A DNA stretch of 64,000 nt from Pseudomonas fluorescens (GCF_005938625.1 NZ_VCNJ01000017.1:122611-186610); one strand, 5' to 3'. Positions 49,514-60,628 are shown, counted from the stretch's first letter. Numbers and translations are program-made. Notes: generated by a model from the sequence alone, not told the origin.

Positions 49514-49571
49514 TATCGCGCAGAGCTCATTTCCACACCTGTCAAACATGACAGGTGTGGAGCGCGCGATA
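49514..49571. repeat. Long interrupted palindrome
   Basis: CCACACCTGTCA and TGACAGGTGTGG form a perfect 12-bp stem with an AACA loop (49533-49560). Outer arms TATCGCGC (49514-49521) and GCGCGATA (49564-49571) extend it. No T run on either strand. Confidence 0.6.
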
Positions 49572-49601
49572 ATGTGTTTTGTCTGGGTAATGGCGCTGAA
49601 A

Positions 49602-51404
49602 TCAGAACCACGCATCCTGCATCGCCAGGCACGTATCATCCCGCACCTCCAGCAACGTCAGTTCATGATGGCAACCCGGCACTTCCCACGTCAGAAAATA
49701 CCGCGCCGCCTGCAGCTTGCCCTTATAGAAGTCAGCATCCGCTGCATTCCCTTTGGCCAACCCTTCCTCGGCACGAATCGCCTGTTCCAGCCAGCGCCAG
49801 CCAATTACCGTGTGGCCGAACACCTTAAGGTACAACGCCGAGTTCGCCAGACTGCTATTGACCTTGCCCTGCGCCAGATCGGTCAGCAAACCGATGGTCA
49901 CCGTTTGCAGGCGCGCCACCAGTTTTTCCAGTGGTTCACGCAGTGCGGTCAGCGATTCGTATGCTGTAGCGCGTTCAGCGGTGGTGGCGATCAGGCGAAT
50001 CAGTTGCTTCAGCCCTGCGCCACCGTTTTGCGCCAGTTTGCGCCCGAGCAAGTCCAGCGACTGAATGCCGTGGGTGCCTTCGTGGATCGGGTTCAAGCGG
50101 TTGTCACGGTAATACTGCTCCACCGGATACTCACGGGTGTAACCGTGACCGCCAAGAATCTGGATCGCCAGTTCGTTGGCCTTGAGGCAGAACTCCGATG
50201 GCCAGGATTTGACGATTGGCGTCAGCAGATCCAGCAATTCATGAGCCTGTTTGCGTTCGGCTTCGGACTCGAGCGTGGTGGTGTCATCGAACAGGCGCGC
50301 TGCATACAAGCCGAGGTCAAACGCCCCTTCGACGTAGGACTTCTGCGTCAACAGCATGCGTCTGACATCCGCATGCTGAATGATCGCCACCGGCGCGGTG
50401 GTCGGGTCCTTGCTGTCCGGCACGCGACCCTGCGGACGTTCGCGGGCGTACTCCAGTGAATACAGATAACCGGCATAACCGAGCATCACCGCGCCCATGC
50501 CGACACCGATCCGCGCCTCGTTCATCATCTGGAACATATAGCTCAAACCGCGATGCGGCTCGCCCACCAGATAGCCGACACACTCACCGTTATCGCCGAA
50601 GTTCAGCGCCGTGGAGGTGGTACCACGCCAGCCCATCTTATGGAACAGTCCGGCCAGCAGCACGTCGTTGCGTGGGCCGAGACTGCCGTCATTGTTGACC
50701 AGAAACTTCGGCACGATGAACAGCGAAATGCCCTTAACACCCGCAGGCGCGTCCGGAAGCTTGGCCAGGACCATGTGCACGATGTTCTCCGACAGCGGGT
50801 GATCGCCGCCGGAAATGAAGATCTTGTTGCCCTTGAGGCGATAGGTGCCGTCGGACGCAGGCTCGGCGCGTGTACGAATATCCGACAGGGACGAACCGGC
50901 ATGGGGTTCGGTCAGGGCCATGGTGCCGAAGAAGCGGCCATCGATCATCGGTTGCAGGAAGCGTTGTTTCTGTTCTTCGGTGCCGAAGCTCTCGATCAGG
51001 TTTGCCGCGCCCATGGTCAGGAACGGGTACGAAGTCGACGCAGCGTTGGCCGACTGAAAATGCGCGAAGCAGGCTTGCGACAGCAATGTCGGAAGTTGCA
51101 TGCCGCCGGCGTCGAAACTTCTCGCGGCGTTTAGGAATCCGGCTTCAAGGAAGGCATCCACAGCCGGTTTTACCTCAGGAATCAGAATCGCCTTACCGTC
51201 CTCGTAGCGCGGCTCGTTCTCGTCGCCCTTGCGGTTGTGCGGGGCGAAATACTTCTCGGCGATGTTGCGCGCGGTGCCGATGGCGGCGTCGAAGGTCTCG
51301 CGATTGTGCTCGGCAAAGCGCTCACGCCGGGTCAGGCCCTCGGCATCAAGGACTTCATACAGCTCGAAAGCCAGATTGCGGGAACTGAGCAGCATCTCGG
51401 ACAT
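49602..51404 (-). CDS. Acyl-CoA dehydrogenase, long type with extra C-terminal domain
   Basis: A 600-residue FAD enzyme of the acyl-CoA dehydrogenase family. It has the FAD/substrate segments MALTEPHAGSSLSDI and KIFISGGDH, and the catalytic glutamate in PIHEGTHGIQSLDLLG. Members of this 600-residue type carry a C-terminal helical extension (about 460-600). The probable step is the first oxidation of beta-oxidation; chain length is unknown. It stands alone with a REPIN upstream. No transcription partner is seen. Confidence 0.9.
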   Translation of the reverse strand: MSEMLLSSRNLAFELYEVLDAEGLTRRERFAEHNRETFDAAIGTARNIAEKYFAPHNRKGDENEPRYEDGKAILIPEVKPAVDAFLEAGFLNAARSFDAGGMQLPTLLSQACFAHFQSANAASTSYPFLTMGAANLIESFGTEEQKQRFLQPMIDGRFFGTMALTEPHAGSSLSDIRTRAEPASDGTYRLKGNKIFISGGDHPLSENIVHMVLAKLPDAPAGVKGISLFIVPKFLVNNDGSLGPRNDVLLAGLFHKMGWRGTTSTALNFGDNGECVGYLVGEPHRGLSYMFQMMNEARIGVGMGAVMLGYAGYLYSLEYARERPQGRVPDSKDPTTAPVAIIQHADVRRMLLTQKSYVEGAFDLGLYAARLFDDTTTLESEAERKQAHELLDLLTPIVKSWPSEFCLKANELAIQILGGHGYTREYPVEQYYRDNRLNPIHEGTHGIQSLDLLGRKLAQNGGAGLKQLIRLIATTAERATAYESLTALREPLEKLVARLQTVTIGLLTDLAQGKVNSSLANSALYLKVFGHTVIGWRWLEQAIRAEEGLAKGNAADADFYKGKLQAARYFLTWEVPGCHHELTLLEVRDDTCLAMQDAWF

Positions 51405-51523
51405 GGCGGCCTACCTGAAATTGGGGTTGGGCCGAGTCTAGGCGTGCTGATAAACGCTGAACAGGATGATTGATGGGCGTGATGTTGGAGCCGCGCAACA
51501 ACTTTGCAAACACCACAAACCAC

Positions 51524-51613
51524 TGTGGGAGCGAGCTTGCTCGCGAAGAGGTCGGCACATTCAACAGATGAGTTGACTGGCAAACCGCTTTCGCGAGCAA
51601 GCTCGCTCCCACA
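51524..51613. repeat. REPIN (class GTGGGAGCGAGCTTG), 90 bp
   Basis: Inverted arms TGTGGGAGCGAGCTTGCTCG and complement between the divergent-spaced acyl-CoA dehydrogenase and putA. Confidence 0.9.
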
Positions 51614-51628
51614 GGGACTGCTGCTATG

Positions 51629-51652
51629 CCGGGCACCTATGCAGGTGCCCGG
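51629..51652 (-). terminator. Stem-loop after putA
   Basis: CCGGGCACC / GGTGCCCGG, a 9-bp perfect stem with a 6-nt loop, eleven bases after the putA stop. No T run follows, so termination is uncertain. Confidence 0.4.
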
Positions 51653-51662
51653 TTCATCGGGT

Positions 51663-54600
51663 TTAGCCGATCGTCATCAAGCTCGCATTACCACCCGCCG
51701 CAGCGGTGTTAACGCTCAACGCCCGCTCAATCACCAGACGCTCCAGGGCAATGTTGGTCTCGCCCTGGGACAAGCCCTGAACCCCAACGATCGCGCCGGC
51801 ACGCTTGGCAATCTGCTGGCAAACGCCGCGCAACTGGTCGGAATGGCCGTGATGCAGAACCGCATCAAACACCACTTCGTCCTTGTTCCAGTCAGCAACC
51901 AGCTTGATCCGCGCCTGAATGTCCTTCGGCAGGCGTGCGAACAATGCCTTGCTGATGTCGGACTCTGGCCACACTGCAGAACCACCTACCGCCAGCACCG
52001 CTGCCAGTTGCGTCAACAGATCACCTTCAACCTCGGCCAGGCACAGCACGTGCTCGCGCGGCAGAATGGCGTAGCTGTTTTTCTCACCGGTCGGGCCGGC
52101 CAGCACGCGGGTAATCCCGCTTTGCGATTGCGCAGCGTACTGCACGCACAGGGTGATCAGGTCAGCGAACTTGTTGCTGTCGGCCCACGCTTTCAGTGCG
52201 TTCAGCGGTTTGCTCATGGCATCGCGCAAACGAACGTCCGGGGCGATAACGGCATCACCGCGAGCGAAGGATTGTTCGATGGCGTCGGTAGGACGGGTCG
52301 CCAGCAAACGGTACAGGTAAAGCGGGCCGCCGGCTTTCGGGCCAGTACCCGAGAGGCCTTCGCCGCCGAATGGCTGCACGCCGACCACAGCACCCACGAT
52401 GTTGCGGTTAACGTAGACGTTACCGGCGTTGACGTTGTCGATCACCTTGGCGATGGTCTCGTCGATGCGGGTGTGTACGCCCAGTGTCAGGCCATAACCG
52501 GAAGCGTTGATCTGGCCGATCAGTTGATCGATCTCTTTGCGCTTGTAGCGCACCACGTGCAGCACCGGGCCGAAGATCTCGCGTTGCAGCTCGTCGAAGC
52601 TTTCCAGTTCGATCAGGGTCGGCATGACGAAGGTGCCGCGTTTGACCTCTTCGGTGTCGGCGATTGCCACCTGGTAGACATTGCGACCTTTGTCGCGCAT
52701 GCCCTGGATGTGCTTGTCGATGCCAGCCTTGGCTTCGGCGTCGATGACCGGACCGATGTCCACGGACAGGCGCTCAGGGTTGCCGAGGCGGCTTTCAGCC
52801 ATGGCACCTTTGAGCATTTCGATGACGCGATCGGCGGAATCTTCCTGCAAGCAAAGTACGCGCAGCGCCGAGCAACGCTGACCCGCGCTGTCGAAAGCCG
52901 AGGACACCACGTCGATCACAACTTGTTCGGTCAGTGCCGAGGAGTCGACGATCATCGCGTTCTGGCCACCGGTTTCGGCGATCAGCGGAATCGGACGGCC
53001 CTGGCTGTCGAGACGGCCAGCGATGTTGCGTTGCAGCAGACGCGCGACTTCGGTGGAACCGGTGAACATCACGCCTTTGACACGTTCATCACCGACCAGA
53101 CCGGCGCCGACGGTTTCACCGCGACCCGGCAGCAGTTGCAGCACGCCTTCCGGAATCCCGGCTTCAAGCAGCAAACGCACGGCTTGAGCGGCAACCAGCG
53201 GAGTTTGCTCGGCAGGTTTGGCCAATACCGGGTTACCGGCTGCCAGTGCCGCAGCAACCTGGCCGCTGAAGATTGCCAGCGGGAAGTTCCACGGGCTGAT
53301 GCACACCACCGGACCCAGTGGGCGGTGGGCGTCGTTGCTGAAATCGTTGCGCGCCTGCACCGCGTAGTAACGCAGGAAGTCGACGGCTTCGCGGACTTCG
53401 GCGATGGCGTTGGCGAAGGTCTTGCCGGCTTCGCGAGCCAGCAGGCCCATCAGCGGCTGGATCTCGCCTTCCATCAAGTCCGCGGCACGCTCCAGAATCG
53501 CTGCGCGTTCGGCCGGCGGGGTGGCCTGCCAGATCGGTGCTGCGTTCAGTGCGCATTGAATGGCGTTGTCGACGTCTTCGACGGTGGCTTCTTGAACATG
53601 ACCGACCACATCACGGTGATCTGCGGGGTTCAGCACTGGTGCAGGGGTTTCAGTGCTGGAAGCGCAACCGAGCATCGGCGCGGCTTTCCAGTCGTTGTGT
53701 GCAGTGGCAAGCAGGGCGCAGGACAACGAGGCCAGACGATGTTCGTTGGCCATGTCGATGCCGCTGGAGTTGGCGCGCTCAGCACCGTAAAGATCACGCG
53801 GCAGCGGGATGCGCGGGTGCGGCAGGCCGAAACCACCTTCCACGGTCGCCATCTGCTCGATCTGCGCCACCGGATCGGCTACCAATTCCTGAATAGAAAT
53901 CGACTGATCGGCGATTCGGTTGACGAACGAAGTGTTCGCGCCGTTTTCCAGCAAGCGACGTACGAGGTACGCCAGCAGAGTTTCGTGCGTGCCGACCGGT
54001 GCGTACACGCGGCACGGACGGTTCAGCTTGCCTTCGGAAACCTTGCCTACAACTTGTTCGTAAAGCGGTTCGCCCATGCCGTGCAGGCACTGGAATTCGT
54101 ACTGGCCCGGGTAATAGTTCTGACCGGCGATGTGGTAAATCGCCGACAGGGTGTGGGCGTTGTGCGTGGCGAACTGCGGGTAGATGACTTCCGGCACCGA
54201 CAGCAGTTTGCGTGCGCAAGCGATGTAGGAAACGTCGGTGTACACCTTGCGGGTGTAGACCGGATAGCCTTCCAGGCCTTCGACCTGAGCGCGTTTGATT
54301 TCGCTGTCCCAGTACGCGCCTTTTACCAGGCGGATCATCAGGCGATGACGGCTGCGACGGGCCAGATCGATCACGTAGTCGATCACGTACGGGCAACGCT
54401 TCTGGTAAGCCTGGATGACGAAACCGATGCCGTTCCAGCCAGTCAGTTGCGGCTCGAAGCACAGGCGCTCGAGCAGATCCAGCGACAGTTCGAGACGGTC
54501 GGCTTCTTCGGCGTCGATGTTCAGGCCGATGTCGTATTGCTTGGCCAGCAGGGTCAGCGACAGCAGGCGCGGGTACAGCTCGTCCATCACACGCTCGTAC

Positions 54601-55616
54601 TGCGCACGGCTGTAACGCGGGTGCAGTGCCGAGAGCTTGATGGAAATGCCCGGACCTTCATAAATCCCACGGCCGTGGGACGCTTTGCCGATCGAGTGAA
54701 TGGCTTGTTCGTACGACGCCAGGTACTTCTGTGCGTCGTGTTCGGTCAGCGCAGCTTCACCGAGCATGTCGTAGGAATAACGGAAACCCTTGGCTTCGAA
54801 CTTGCTCGCGTTGGCCAAGGCTTCGGCGATGGTTTCACCGGTGACGAACTGCTCGCCCATCAGGCGCATGGCCATGTCGACGCCCTTGCGGATCATCGGC
54901 TCGCCGCTCTTGCCGATGATGCGGCTCAGCGACGACGTCAGGCCGGCTTCGTTGTGCGTCGAGACCAGTTTGCCGGTCAGCAGCAGACCCCAAGTGGCGG
55001 CATTGACGAACAGCGACGGGCTGTTGCCCAAATGCGGATGCCAGTTGCCGGTGCTGATCTTGTCGCGGATCAGTGCATCGCGAGTGCCCTTGTCCGGGAT
55101 ACGCAGCAGCGCTTCGGCCAGGCACATCAGGGCTACGCCTTCCTGGGACGACAGAGAAAATTCCTGCAGCAGACCCTGAACAATGCCTGCACGACCGCCG
55201 GCACTTTTCTGGTTACGCAGTTTTTCCGCGATGGACGCAGCGAGCTTGTTGGTGGCTTCAGCCATCGCGACCGGCAGGCGAGCCTGCTCGATCAGCATTG
55301 GCACCACTTCCGGCTCAGGGCGACGGTAAGCGGCGGTGATCGAAGCACGTAGTACGGACTGCGGCAGGATGCTTTCGGCGAATTCGAGGAAGCACTGGTG
55401 CGCGTGATCGGTGTGGATTTCGCCCGCCTCATCGGCGTCTTTGGCGGTCAAACCGTTCAGCTCGGTCAGGGTTGCACCACCCTCGAGTTTTTCCAGGTAA
55501 TTGAAAATTGCCTGCTTGATCAGCCAGTGCGGTGTGCGATCAATCGAGGTAGCGGCGGCCTTCAGGCGCTCGCGGGTCGGGTCATCGAGTTTGACCCCAA
55601 GGGTGGTGGTAGCCAT
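51663..55616 (-). CDS. putA: Trifunctional proline utilisation protein PutA
   Basis: A 1317-residue PutA: an N-terminal ribbon-helix-helix DNA-binding domain ([17 protein letters not shown], about 1-50), then proline dehydrogenase with FAD, then pyrroline-5-carboxylate dehydrogenase (Cys in [10 protein letters not shown], Glu in IAETGGQN), and a C-terminal trapping domain. It oxidises proline to glutamate and represses the put genes when proline is low. The ATG at 55616 follows GAGG at eight bases. It is divergent from putP. Confidence 0.96.
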   Translation of the reverse strand: MATTTLGVKLDDPTRERLKAAATSIDRTPHWLIKQAIFNYLEKLEGGATLTELNGLTAKDADEAGEIHTDHAHQCFLEFAESILPQSVLRASITAAYRRPEPEVVPMLIEQARLPVAMAEATNKLAASIAEKLRNQKSAGGRAGIVQGLLQEFSLSSQEGVALMCLAEALLRIPDKGTRDALIRDKISTGNWHPHLGNSPSLFVNAATWGLLLTGKLVSTHNEAGLTSSLSRIIGKSGEPMIRKGVDMAMRLMGEQFVTGETIAEALANASKFEAKGFRYSYDMLGEAALTEHDAQKYLASYEQAIHSIGKASHGRGIYEGPGISIKLSALHPRYSRAQYERVMDELYPRLLSLTLLAKQYDIGLNIDAEEADRLELSLDLLERLCFEPQLTGWNGIGFVIQAYQKRCPYVIDYVIDLARRSRHRLMIRLVKGAYWDSEIKRAQVEGLEGYPVYTRKVYTDVSYIACARKLLSVPEVIYPQFATHNAHTLSAIYHIAGQNYYPGQYEFQCLHGMGEPLYEQVVGKVSEGKLNRPCRVYAPVGTHETLLAYLVRRLLENGANTSFVNRIADQSISIQELVADPVAQIEQMATVEGGFGLPHPRIPLPRDLYGAERANSSGIDMANEHRLASLSCALLATAHNDWKAAPMLGCASSTETPAPVLNPADHRDVVGHVQEATVEDVDNAIQCALNAAPIWQATPPAERAAILERAADLMEGEIQPLMGLLAREAGKTFANAIAEVREAVDFLRYYAVQARNDFSNDAHRPLGPVVCISPWNFPLAIFSGQVAAALAAGNPVLAKPAEQTPLVAAQAVRLLLEAGIPEGVLQLLPGRGETVGAGLVGDERVKGVMFTGSTEVARLLQRNIAGRLDSQGRPIPLIAETGGQNAMIVDSSALTEQVVIDVVSSAFDSAGQRCSALRVLCLQEDSADRVIEMLKGAMAESRLGNPERLSVDIGPVIDAEAKAGIDKHIQGMRDKGRNVYQVAIADTEEVKRGTFVMPTLIELESFDELQREIFGPVLHVVRYKRKEIDQLIGQINASGYGLTLGVHTRIDETIAKVIDNVNAGNVYVNRNIVGAVVGVQPFGGEGLSGTGPKAGGPLYLYRLLATRPTDAIEQSFARGDAVIAPDVRLRDAMSKPLNALKAWADSNKFADLITLCVQYAAQSQSGITRVLAGPTGEKNSYAILPREHVLCLAEVEGDLLTQLAAVLAVGGSAVWPESDISKALFARLPKDIQARIKLVADWNKDEVVFDAVLHHGHSDQLRGVCQQIAKRAGAIVGVQGLSQGETNIALERLVIERALSVNTAAAGGNASLMTIG

Positions 55617-56072
55617 ATTTTTATCCTCATGGTTGCCACAGTTGCGTGGCATCAGCTGGCGGCAAGATTAGCCGTGCGCTGAAAGAGGTGCAACCGGGTG
55701 CAACCCTTTTTTGTCGGAATAATAAGCAGCTCGTCAGGAATTATTTTCTGGTACGAAAGTGCCGCACTTGCTTGGTGCTTTTGCTTCTAGCAACGCGCCT
55801 TTACTGCGCTAAAAGGGAGCAAAAACCGCCTGTTTCTCGGAATATCCGACTAGGTGCAACTGATTCTCGCGAAACTGGTTGCACCTTTTTAACTTTGTTG
55901 CATAGCATTCGCGCCCTAGGTGCAACCGGGATAACCCGGTGCATCGGCTGGTGGCTTTCCTGGGGAAACATCAGTCCTAAATGCGCGGGATCCCGAATCG
56001 TCTGCCAAACGTCGTCGTTTGCGCGGGCTTCATCACCGCTGCTACATAAAAACAAAGCCAGGGCGTAACTTA
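55617..56072. promoter_or_regulatory. putA-putP control region with six PutA-type sites
   Basis: A 456-bp region with no gene. TGCAAC or its complement GTTGCA occurs at 55689, 55699, 55855, 55878, 55897 and 55921. GTTGCA is the PutA operator core in E. coli. Most copies extend to AGGTGCAACC. The first two are exactly ten bases apart, on the same helix face, and four more cluster near putP. Confidence 0.6.
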
Positions 56073-57557
56073 ATGAGCGTAAGCAATCCAACACTGATCA
56101 CGTTCGTGATCTACATCGCAGCAATGGTGCTGATCGGCTTCATGGCCTATCGCTCCACCAATAACCTGTCTGACTATATTCTTGGCGGCCGTAGCCTGGG
56201 CAGCGTCGTCACCGCGCTGTCTGCCGGTGCGTCCGACATGAGCGGCTGGCTGTTGATGGGCCTGCCGGGCGCCATTTACATGTCCGGTCTGTCTGAAAGC
56301 TGGATCGCCATCGGCCTGATCGTCGGCGCCTACCTGAACTGGCTGTTCGTTGCCGGCCGTCTGCGCGTGCAGACCGAGCACAACGGCGATGCCCTGACCC
56401 TGCCAGACTACTTCTCCAGCCGTTTCGAAGATAAAAGCGGCCTGCTGCGCATCATTTCGGCGATCGTGATTCTGGTGTTCTTCACCATTTATTGCGCTTC
56501 CGGCATCGTGGCTGGCGCCCGTCTGTTTGAAAGCACCTTCGGCATGTCCTACGAGACGGCGCTGTGGGCCGGTGCTGCGGCGACGATTGCCTACACCTTC
56601 GTTGGTGGTTTTCTCGCGGTGAGCTGGACCGATACCGTACAAGCCACGCTGATGATTTTCGCGCTGATCCTCACGCCGATCATCGTCCTGCTGGCTACCG
56701 GCGGCGTCGACACCACGTTCCTGGCCATCGAAGCGCAAGATCCAAGCAATTTCGACATGCTCAAAGGCACCACTTTCATCGGCATCATCTCGCTGATGGG
56801 CTGGGGTCTGGGCTACTTCGGTCAACCGCACATCCTCGCCCGATTCATGGCGGCGGATTCGGTGAAGTCGATTGCCAAGGCGCGTCGCATCTCCATGACC
56901 TGGATGATCCTGTGCCTGGGCGGCACCGTGGCCGTGGGCTTCTTCGGTATCGCGTACTTCTCGGCACATCCGGAACTCGCCGGTCCCGTCACCGAGAACC
57001 ACGAGCGTGTGTTCATCGAACTGGCCAAGATCCTCTTCAACCCATGGATTGCCGGTGTGCTGCTGTCGGCCATTCTGGCCGCTGTGATGAGCACCCTGAG
57101 CTGCCAGCTGCTGGTGTGCTCGAGCGCCCTGACCGAAGACTTCTACAAAACCTTCCTGCGTAAATCCGCTTCGCAACTGGAGCTGGTCTGGGTCGGTCGC
57201 GCCATGGTGCTGTTGGTTGCACTGATCGCGATCGCCCTGGCAGCCAACCCGGAAAACCGCGTGCTGGGCCTGGTGTCGTACGCCTGGGCTGGTTTTGGTG
57301 CTGCGTTCGGTCCGGTTGTACTGATCTCGGTGGTCTGGAAAGGCATGACCCGCGACGGCGCACTGGCCGGTATTCTGGTCGGCGCGATCACCGTAGTGGT
57401 GTGGAAGCATTTCGAGGTGATGGGTCTGTACGAAATCATCCCGGGCTTCATCTTCGCCAGCCTGGCCATCTACATCGTCAGCAAGATGGGCGAGCCGACC
57501 AAAGGCATGGTGCAGCGCTTCGAAGCGGCGGAAAAAGATTTCCACCTGAACAAGTGA
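56073..57557 (+). CDS. putP: Sodium/proline symporter PutP
   Basis: A 494-residue SSS-family transporter with 13 helices. The Na+-binding segment near the N-terminus (LSAGASDMSGWLLMGLPGA) and the core helices (SSALTEDFYKTF region) match PutP. It brings proline in with Na+. The ATG at 56073 is chosen; the longer frame to 56019 has no ribosome site. A strong terminator follows. Confidence 0.95.
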   Translation: MSVSNPTLITFVIYIAAMVLIGFMAYRSTNNLSDYILGGRSLGSVVTALSAGASDMSGWLLMGLPGAIYMSGLSESWIAIGLIVGAYLNWLFVAGRLRVQTEHNGDALTLPDYFSSRFEDKSGLLRIISAIVILVFFTIYCASGIVAGARLFESTFGMSYETALWAGAAATIAYTFVGGFLAVSWTDTVQATLMIFALILTPIIVLLATGGVDTTFLAIEAQDPSNFDMLKGTTFIGIISLMGWGLGYFGQPHILARFMAADSVKSIAKARRISMTWMILCLGGTVAVGFFGIAYFSAHPELAGPVTENHERVFIELAKILFNPWIAGVLLSAILAAVMSTLSCQLLVCSSALTEDFYKTFLRKSASQLELVWVGRAMVLLVALIAIALAANPENRVLGLVSYAWAGFGAAFGPVVLISVVWKGMTRDGALAGILVGAITVVVWKHFEVMGLYEIIPGFIFASLAIYIVSKMGEPTKGMVQRFEAAEKDFHLNK

Positions 57558-57582
57558 TTGTTCTGAGCTAGCGCTCACCCGA

Positions 57583-57620
57583 AAACGGCCCGTTTCCTAC
57601 AGGAGGCGGGCCGTTTTTTT
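57583..57620 (+). terminator. Rho-independent terminator of putP
   Basis: AAACGGCCCG / CGGGCCGTTT with a 14-nt loop, followed by TTTTTTT. Confidence 0.92.
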
Positions 57621-57654
57621 GTGCCTGTGATTTCTCTGATTCACCGCGCTCCCC

Positions 57655-57744
57655 TGTAGGAGTGAGCCTGCTCGCGATAGCGGTGTGTCAGTCGACATCA
57701 ATGCTGAATGTCACACCGCTATCGCGAGCAGGCTCACTCCTACA
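57655..57744. repeat. REPIN (class GTAGGAGTGAGCCTG), 90 bp
   Basis: Inverted arms TGTAGGAGTGAGCCTGCTCG and complement. Apart from this and the terminator I see nothing in 57558-57909. Confidence 0.9.
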
Positions 57745-57909
57745 AGGTTCGGTGGTGGTTTTGGAGGATTTGTCTGTAGTTGAAGGCGCCGATTTTTGCA
57801 GGGTTTTTCGGCAATAGAAGTAGGGCAAATCTGATTTCCCCGTCACCCATTCATCACCCCTTGCCCCTCATGCAGAATCGCCCGCCCTCACACTGCAGAG
57901 AGACATCGG

Positions 57910-59925
57910 ATGTTCGCGCCTGCCAATCAACCGCGTTTTACGTTGACCCTCGAAGGCGTCCAGCATGACCTCAAAGTCCTTGAGTTCACGGGCAAGGAAG
58001 CCATCAGCCAACCCTTTCGTTTCGAGCTGGAACTGGTCAGTGAACGGGCGGATCTGGATCTCGAGAGCCTGCTGCACTGTCAGGCGTTTCTGAGTTTTGA
58101 TGCTCAGGGCTCTGGCATTCACGGTCAGATTTATCAGGTCGGGCAGGGCGACTCCGGGAAACGTCTGACGCGTTATCACTTAAGCCTTGTGCCACGTCTG
58201 ACGTATCTGGGACACCGCATCAATCAGCGGATTTTCCAGCACCAGAGCGTGCCGCAAATTGTTGCGCAGGTGCTTAAGGATCACGCGATCCTTCGTGATG
58301 CGTTCGAGTTTCGGTTAGGCAGCGAATACCCGGTTCGAGAGTATTGCGTGCAGTACGCCGAAAGCGACTTGGCGTTCATTCAACGCCTCTGTGCCGAGGT
58401 CGGTATTCATTACCACTTTCAACACAGCCCCGACGCGCACGTACTGGTGTTCGGTGATGACCAGACGGTGTTTCCAAAACTGGCCGCGCCGACCCTTTAT
58501 CTGCCGGGCAGTGGCATGTCTGCCGGTGCCCCGGCGGTTCAGCGTTTCAACGTTCGTGTGGAAACCCGCACCAGCGTGGTCACTCGGCGCGACTACAACT
58601 TCGAAAAGCCGCGGCTGCAGTTGCAAAGCCGTATCGACGGCGAGCAGCGCCCGGTGCTGGAGGACTATCACTTTCCCGGACAATTCAACGATCGTGAAAC
58701 CGGCAAGCATCTCGCCCAGCGGGCACTTGAGCGACATGTCGCCGATTATCGTCAGGCCGAAGGCATCAGCGACGAATCCGCGCTGGTTTGCGGACATTTC
58801 CTGCAACTGACCGAGCATCCGCGCCACGACTGGAACGACCTGTGGCTGCTGACCGCCGTCGAACACCATGGCCGTCAGCCGCAAGTGCTGGAGGAATCGG
58901 TGACCAGTGATGGGGAAGGATTCCAGGGTTACCGTAATACCTTTCTCGCTACGCCGTGGGACGTGTTCTTTCGCCCGGCGCTGGGGCCGGAAAAACCACG
59001 CATGCTGGGTTACCAGCCGGGCGTTGTGACCGGGCCGAAAGACACGGAAATCCACTGCGACGAGTACGGTCGGGTCAAGGTTCAGCTCGCTTGGGATCGC
59101 GACGGTGAATTGAACGAGCACTCAAGCTGCTGGCTGCGCGTTGCCACTAACTGGGCGCACGACCGTTACGGCAGCGTGTTGATCCCGCGAGTCGGCATGG
59201 AAGTGCTGGTCGGCTTCATTGATGCCGACGCCGACAAACCGCTGGTCGTGGGTTGCCTGCCCAACGCCGCGACACCGATCCCGCTGGACCTGCCGGCGGA
59301 CAAGACCCGCAGCATTTTCCGCAGTCAGAGCAGCCCCGGCGGGGGCGGCTACAACGAACTGCGCATCGAGGATCGCAAAGGCGCCGAGGAAATTTACCTG
59401 CGCGCCCAGCGCAACTGGACGCAGCATGTGCTGAATGATCAACAGGTGCAGGTCGACAACCAGCGCAGCATCGTCGTCACCGGCACCGCCCGCCATGAGT
59501 TGAAGGCTGATGAGCAACGCATCACTCATGGTCAGCGGCAGACCGAAGTGAGGCAGGACGATCATCTATCTGTGACGGGTGATCGGCATGTCCGCGTGAG
59601 TAATCAGGCGACCAGCGCCAGTGGGCAATTCCACGTCAGCGCCGGCCAGCAAGTGGTCATCGACGGTGGCGCGAGTGCGACGATTCAGGCCGGCGGGCAG
59701 TGGATCAACATCGGCCCGGGTGGCATTTTCAGCAGTGTGCCGATTGTCGTAGGTGGTGCGCCGATGGCGGCGATGAGTGCCGCGCCGGTTGTCCCGGGAT
59801 TACCGGAGAAACTGGTCGCTGCGCCGGCAGCGATGCTCACTGCCGCGCAAATCATGAGCTTCAAGGGTGATGCACCATTCTGCGAAGAGTGTGAGCGTTG
59901 CAAGGACGGTCTCTGTGCAGCCTGA
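57910..59925 (+). CDS. vgrG: Type VI secretion spike protein VgrG
   Basis: A 671-residue VgrG. The N-terminal gp27-like domain (about 1-370) opens with FTLTLEGVQHDLKVLEF and includes RICAEVG-like FIQRLCAEVGIHYHF. The gp5-like OB-fold (KDTEIHCDEYGRVKVQLAWD) and needle (ADEQRITHGQRQTEV) follow. The last 15 residues hold a Cys cluster, CEECERCKDGLC, common in VgrG that carry DUF4123-loaded effectors. No other T6SS structural gene is in the window. Confidence 0.93.
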   Translation: MFAPANQPRFTLTLEGVQHDLKVLEFTGKEAISQPFRFELELVSERADLDLESLLHCQAFLSFDAQGSGIHGQIYQVGQGDSGKRLTRYHLSLVPRLTYLGHRINQRIFQHQSVPQIVAQVLKDHAILRDAFEFRLGSEYPVREYCVQYAESDLAFIQRLCAEVGIHYHFQHSPDAHVLVFGDDQTVFPKLAAPTLYLPGSGMSAGAPAVQRFNVRVETRTSVVTRRDYNFEKPRLQLQSRIDGEQRPVLEDYHFPGQFNDRETGKHLAQRALERHVADYRQAEGISDESALVCGHFLQLTEHPRHDWNDLWLLTAVEHHGRQPQVLEESVTSDGEGFQGYRNTFLATPWDVFFRPALGPEKPRMLGYQPGVVTGPKDTEIHCDEYGRVKVQLAWDRDGELNEHSSCWLRVATNWAHDRYGSVLIPRVGMEVLVGFIDADADKPLVVGCLPNAATPIPLDLPADKTRSIFRSQSSPGGGGYNELRIEDRKGAEEIYLRAQRNWTQHVLNDQQVQVDNQRSIVVTGTARHELKADEQRITHGQRQTEVRQDDHLSVTGDRHVRVSNQATSASGQFHVSAGQQVVIDGGASATIQAGGQWINIGPGGIFSSVPIVVGGAPMAAMSAAPVVPGLPEKLVAAPAAMLTAAQIMSFKGDAPFCEECERCKDGLCAA

Positions 59926-60628
59926 TTTTCTTTTGCCTGCCGAATGGTTGGCGCGGGAGCCGTTGCAAGCTTCCGAGCGGTTGTTCGCGGTATTCAGCAA
60001 TGCCAGCGAGGCGAAGCCGCTCAAGGGCTGGCCAGGCATGGCGAGTCCGATCTGGGCCGGTACGATCTATGCCGAGTGGGATGCAGTGATGCCTCACGTG
60101 GGAATTGTCGCCGCCGACAGTGAGTTTCTGCATTGGGTGGCCACAACCGAGTCGCGGGATTGGGGGTGGCTGGCGGTGTCTTCGGCGAGTCTTGAAGAGG
60201 TGTTGGCGCACTTTCGCAGCCTGACCCAAGTGCTGATGCCGGACGGCAAAACAATGTTTTTTCGTTTCTGGGACGGGCGGTTTCTGTTGCCGATTTTGCA
60301 GGCCAGCGAAGTGGATGCGGCGCAGCTGTTCCCGCTGATCGGGCGTTGTTTGATCAATGGGCAGGCGCTGGATATCGGTGGCAGGGCGCTGGTATCGGGG
60401 CGGGTATTCCCGTGGTGGCAGGTGCCGGAGTCGGTGCTGGCGCAGCAAGGCCATGAAGTTCGAACGGCCAATGCGTTGCAGTGGTTGAGCGAGGAATATC
60501 CGGCAGTTTTCGAGGCCTTTCCCGAGGCGGTTTTGCGTTGCAAGGTCAGGCGGTTTTTTCAGGTTTCTATGTCGGAAGAATCGTCGCAATCGGCACTGTT
60601 GGCGTTTTTGCTGGCAGAGTCGGAGTGA
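59915..60628 (+). CDS. DUF4123 T6SS effector adaptor
   Basis: A 237-residue protein of the DUF4123 (Tap/Tec) family of adaptors that load effectors on VgrG. WPGMASPIWAGTIYAEWDAV, then VAADSEFLHWVATTESRDWGWLAVSSA, and a middle FFRFWDGRFLLPIL are typical. The GTG at 59915 has AAGGA eight bases upstream and overlaps vgrG by 11 bases. Usually the effector gene follows directly; here 60629-60958 holds none. Confidence 0.8.
   Translation: MQPDFLLPAEWLAREPLQASERLFAVFSNASEAKPLKGWPGMASPIWAGTIYAEWDAVMPHVGIVAADSEFLHWVATTESRDWGWLAVSSASLEEVLAHFRSLTQVLMPDGKTMFFRFWDGRFLLPILQASEVDAAQLFPLIGRCLINGQALDIGGRALVSGRVFPWWQVPESVLAQQGHEVRTANALQWLSEEYPAVFEAFPEAVLRCKVRRFFQVSMSEESSQSALLAFLLAESE

Noticed and set aside
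51504..55352. A 1282-codon open frame on the + strand
   Set aside because: It is the shadow of putA, caused by high GC third positions.
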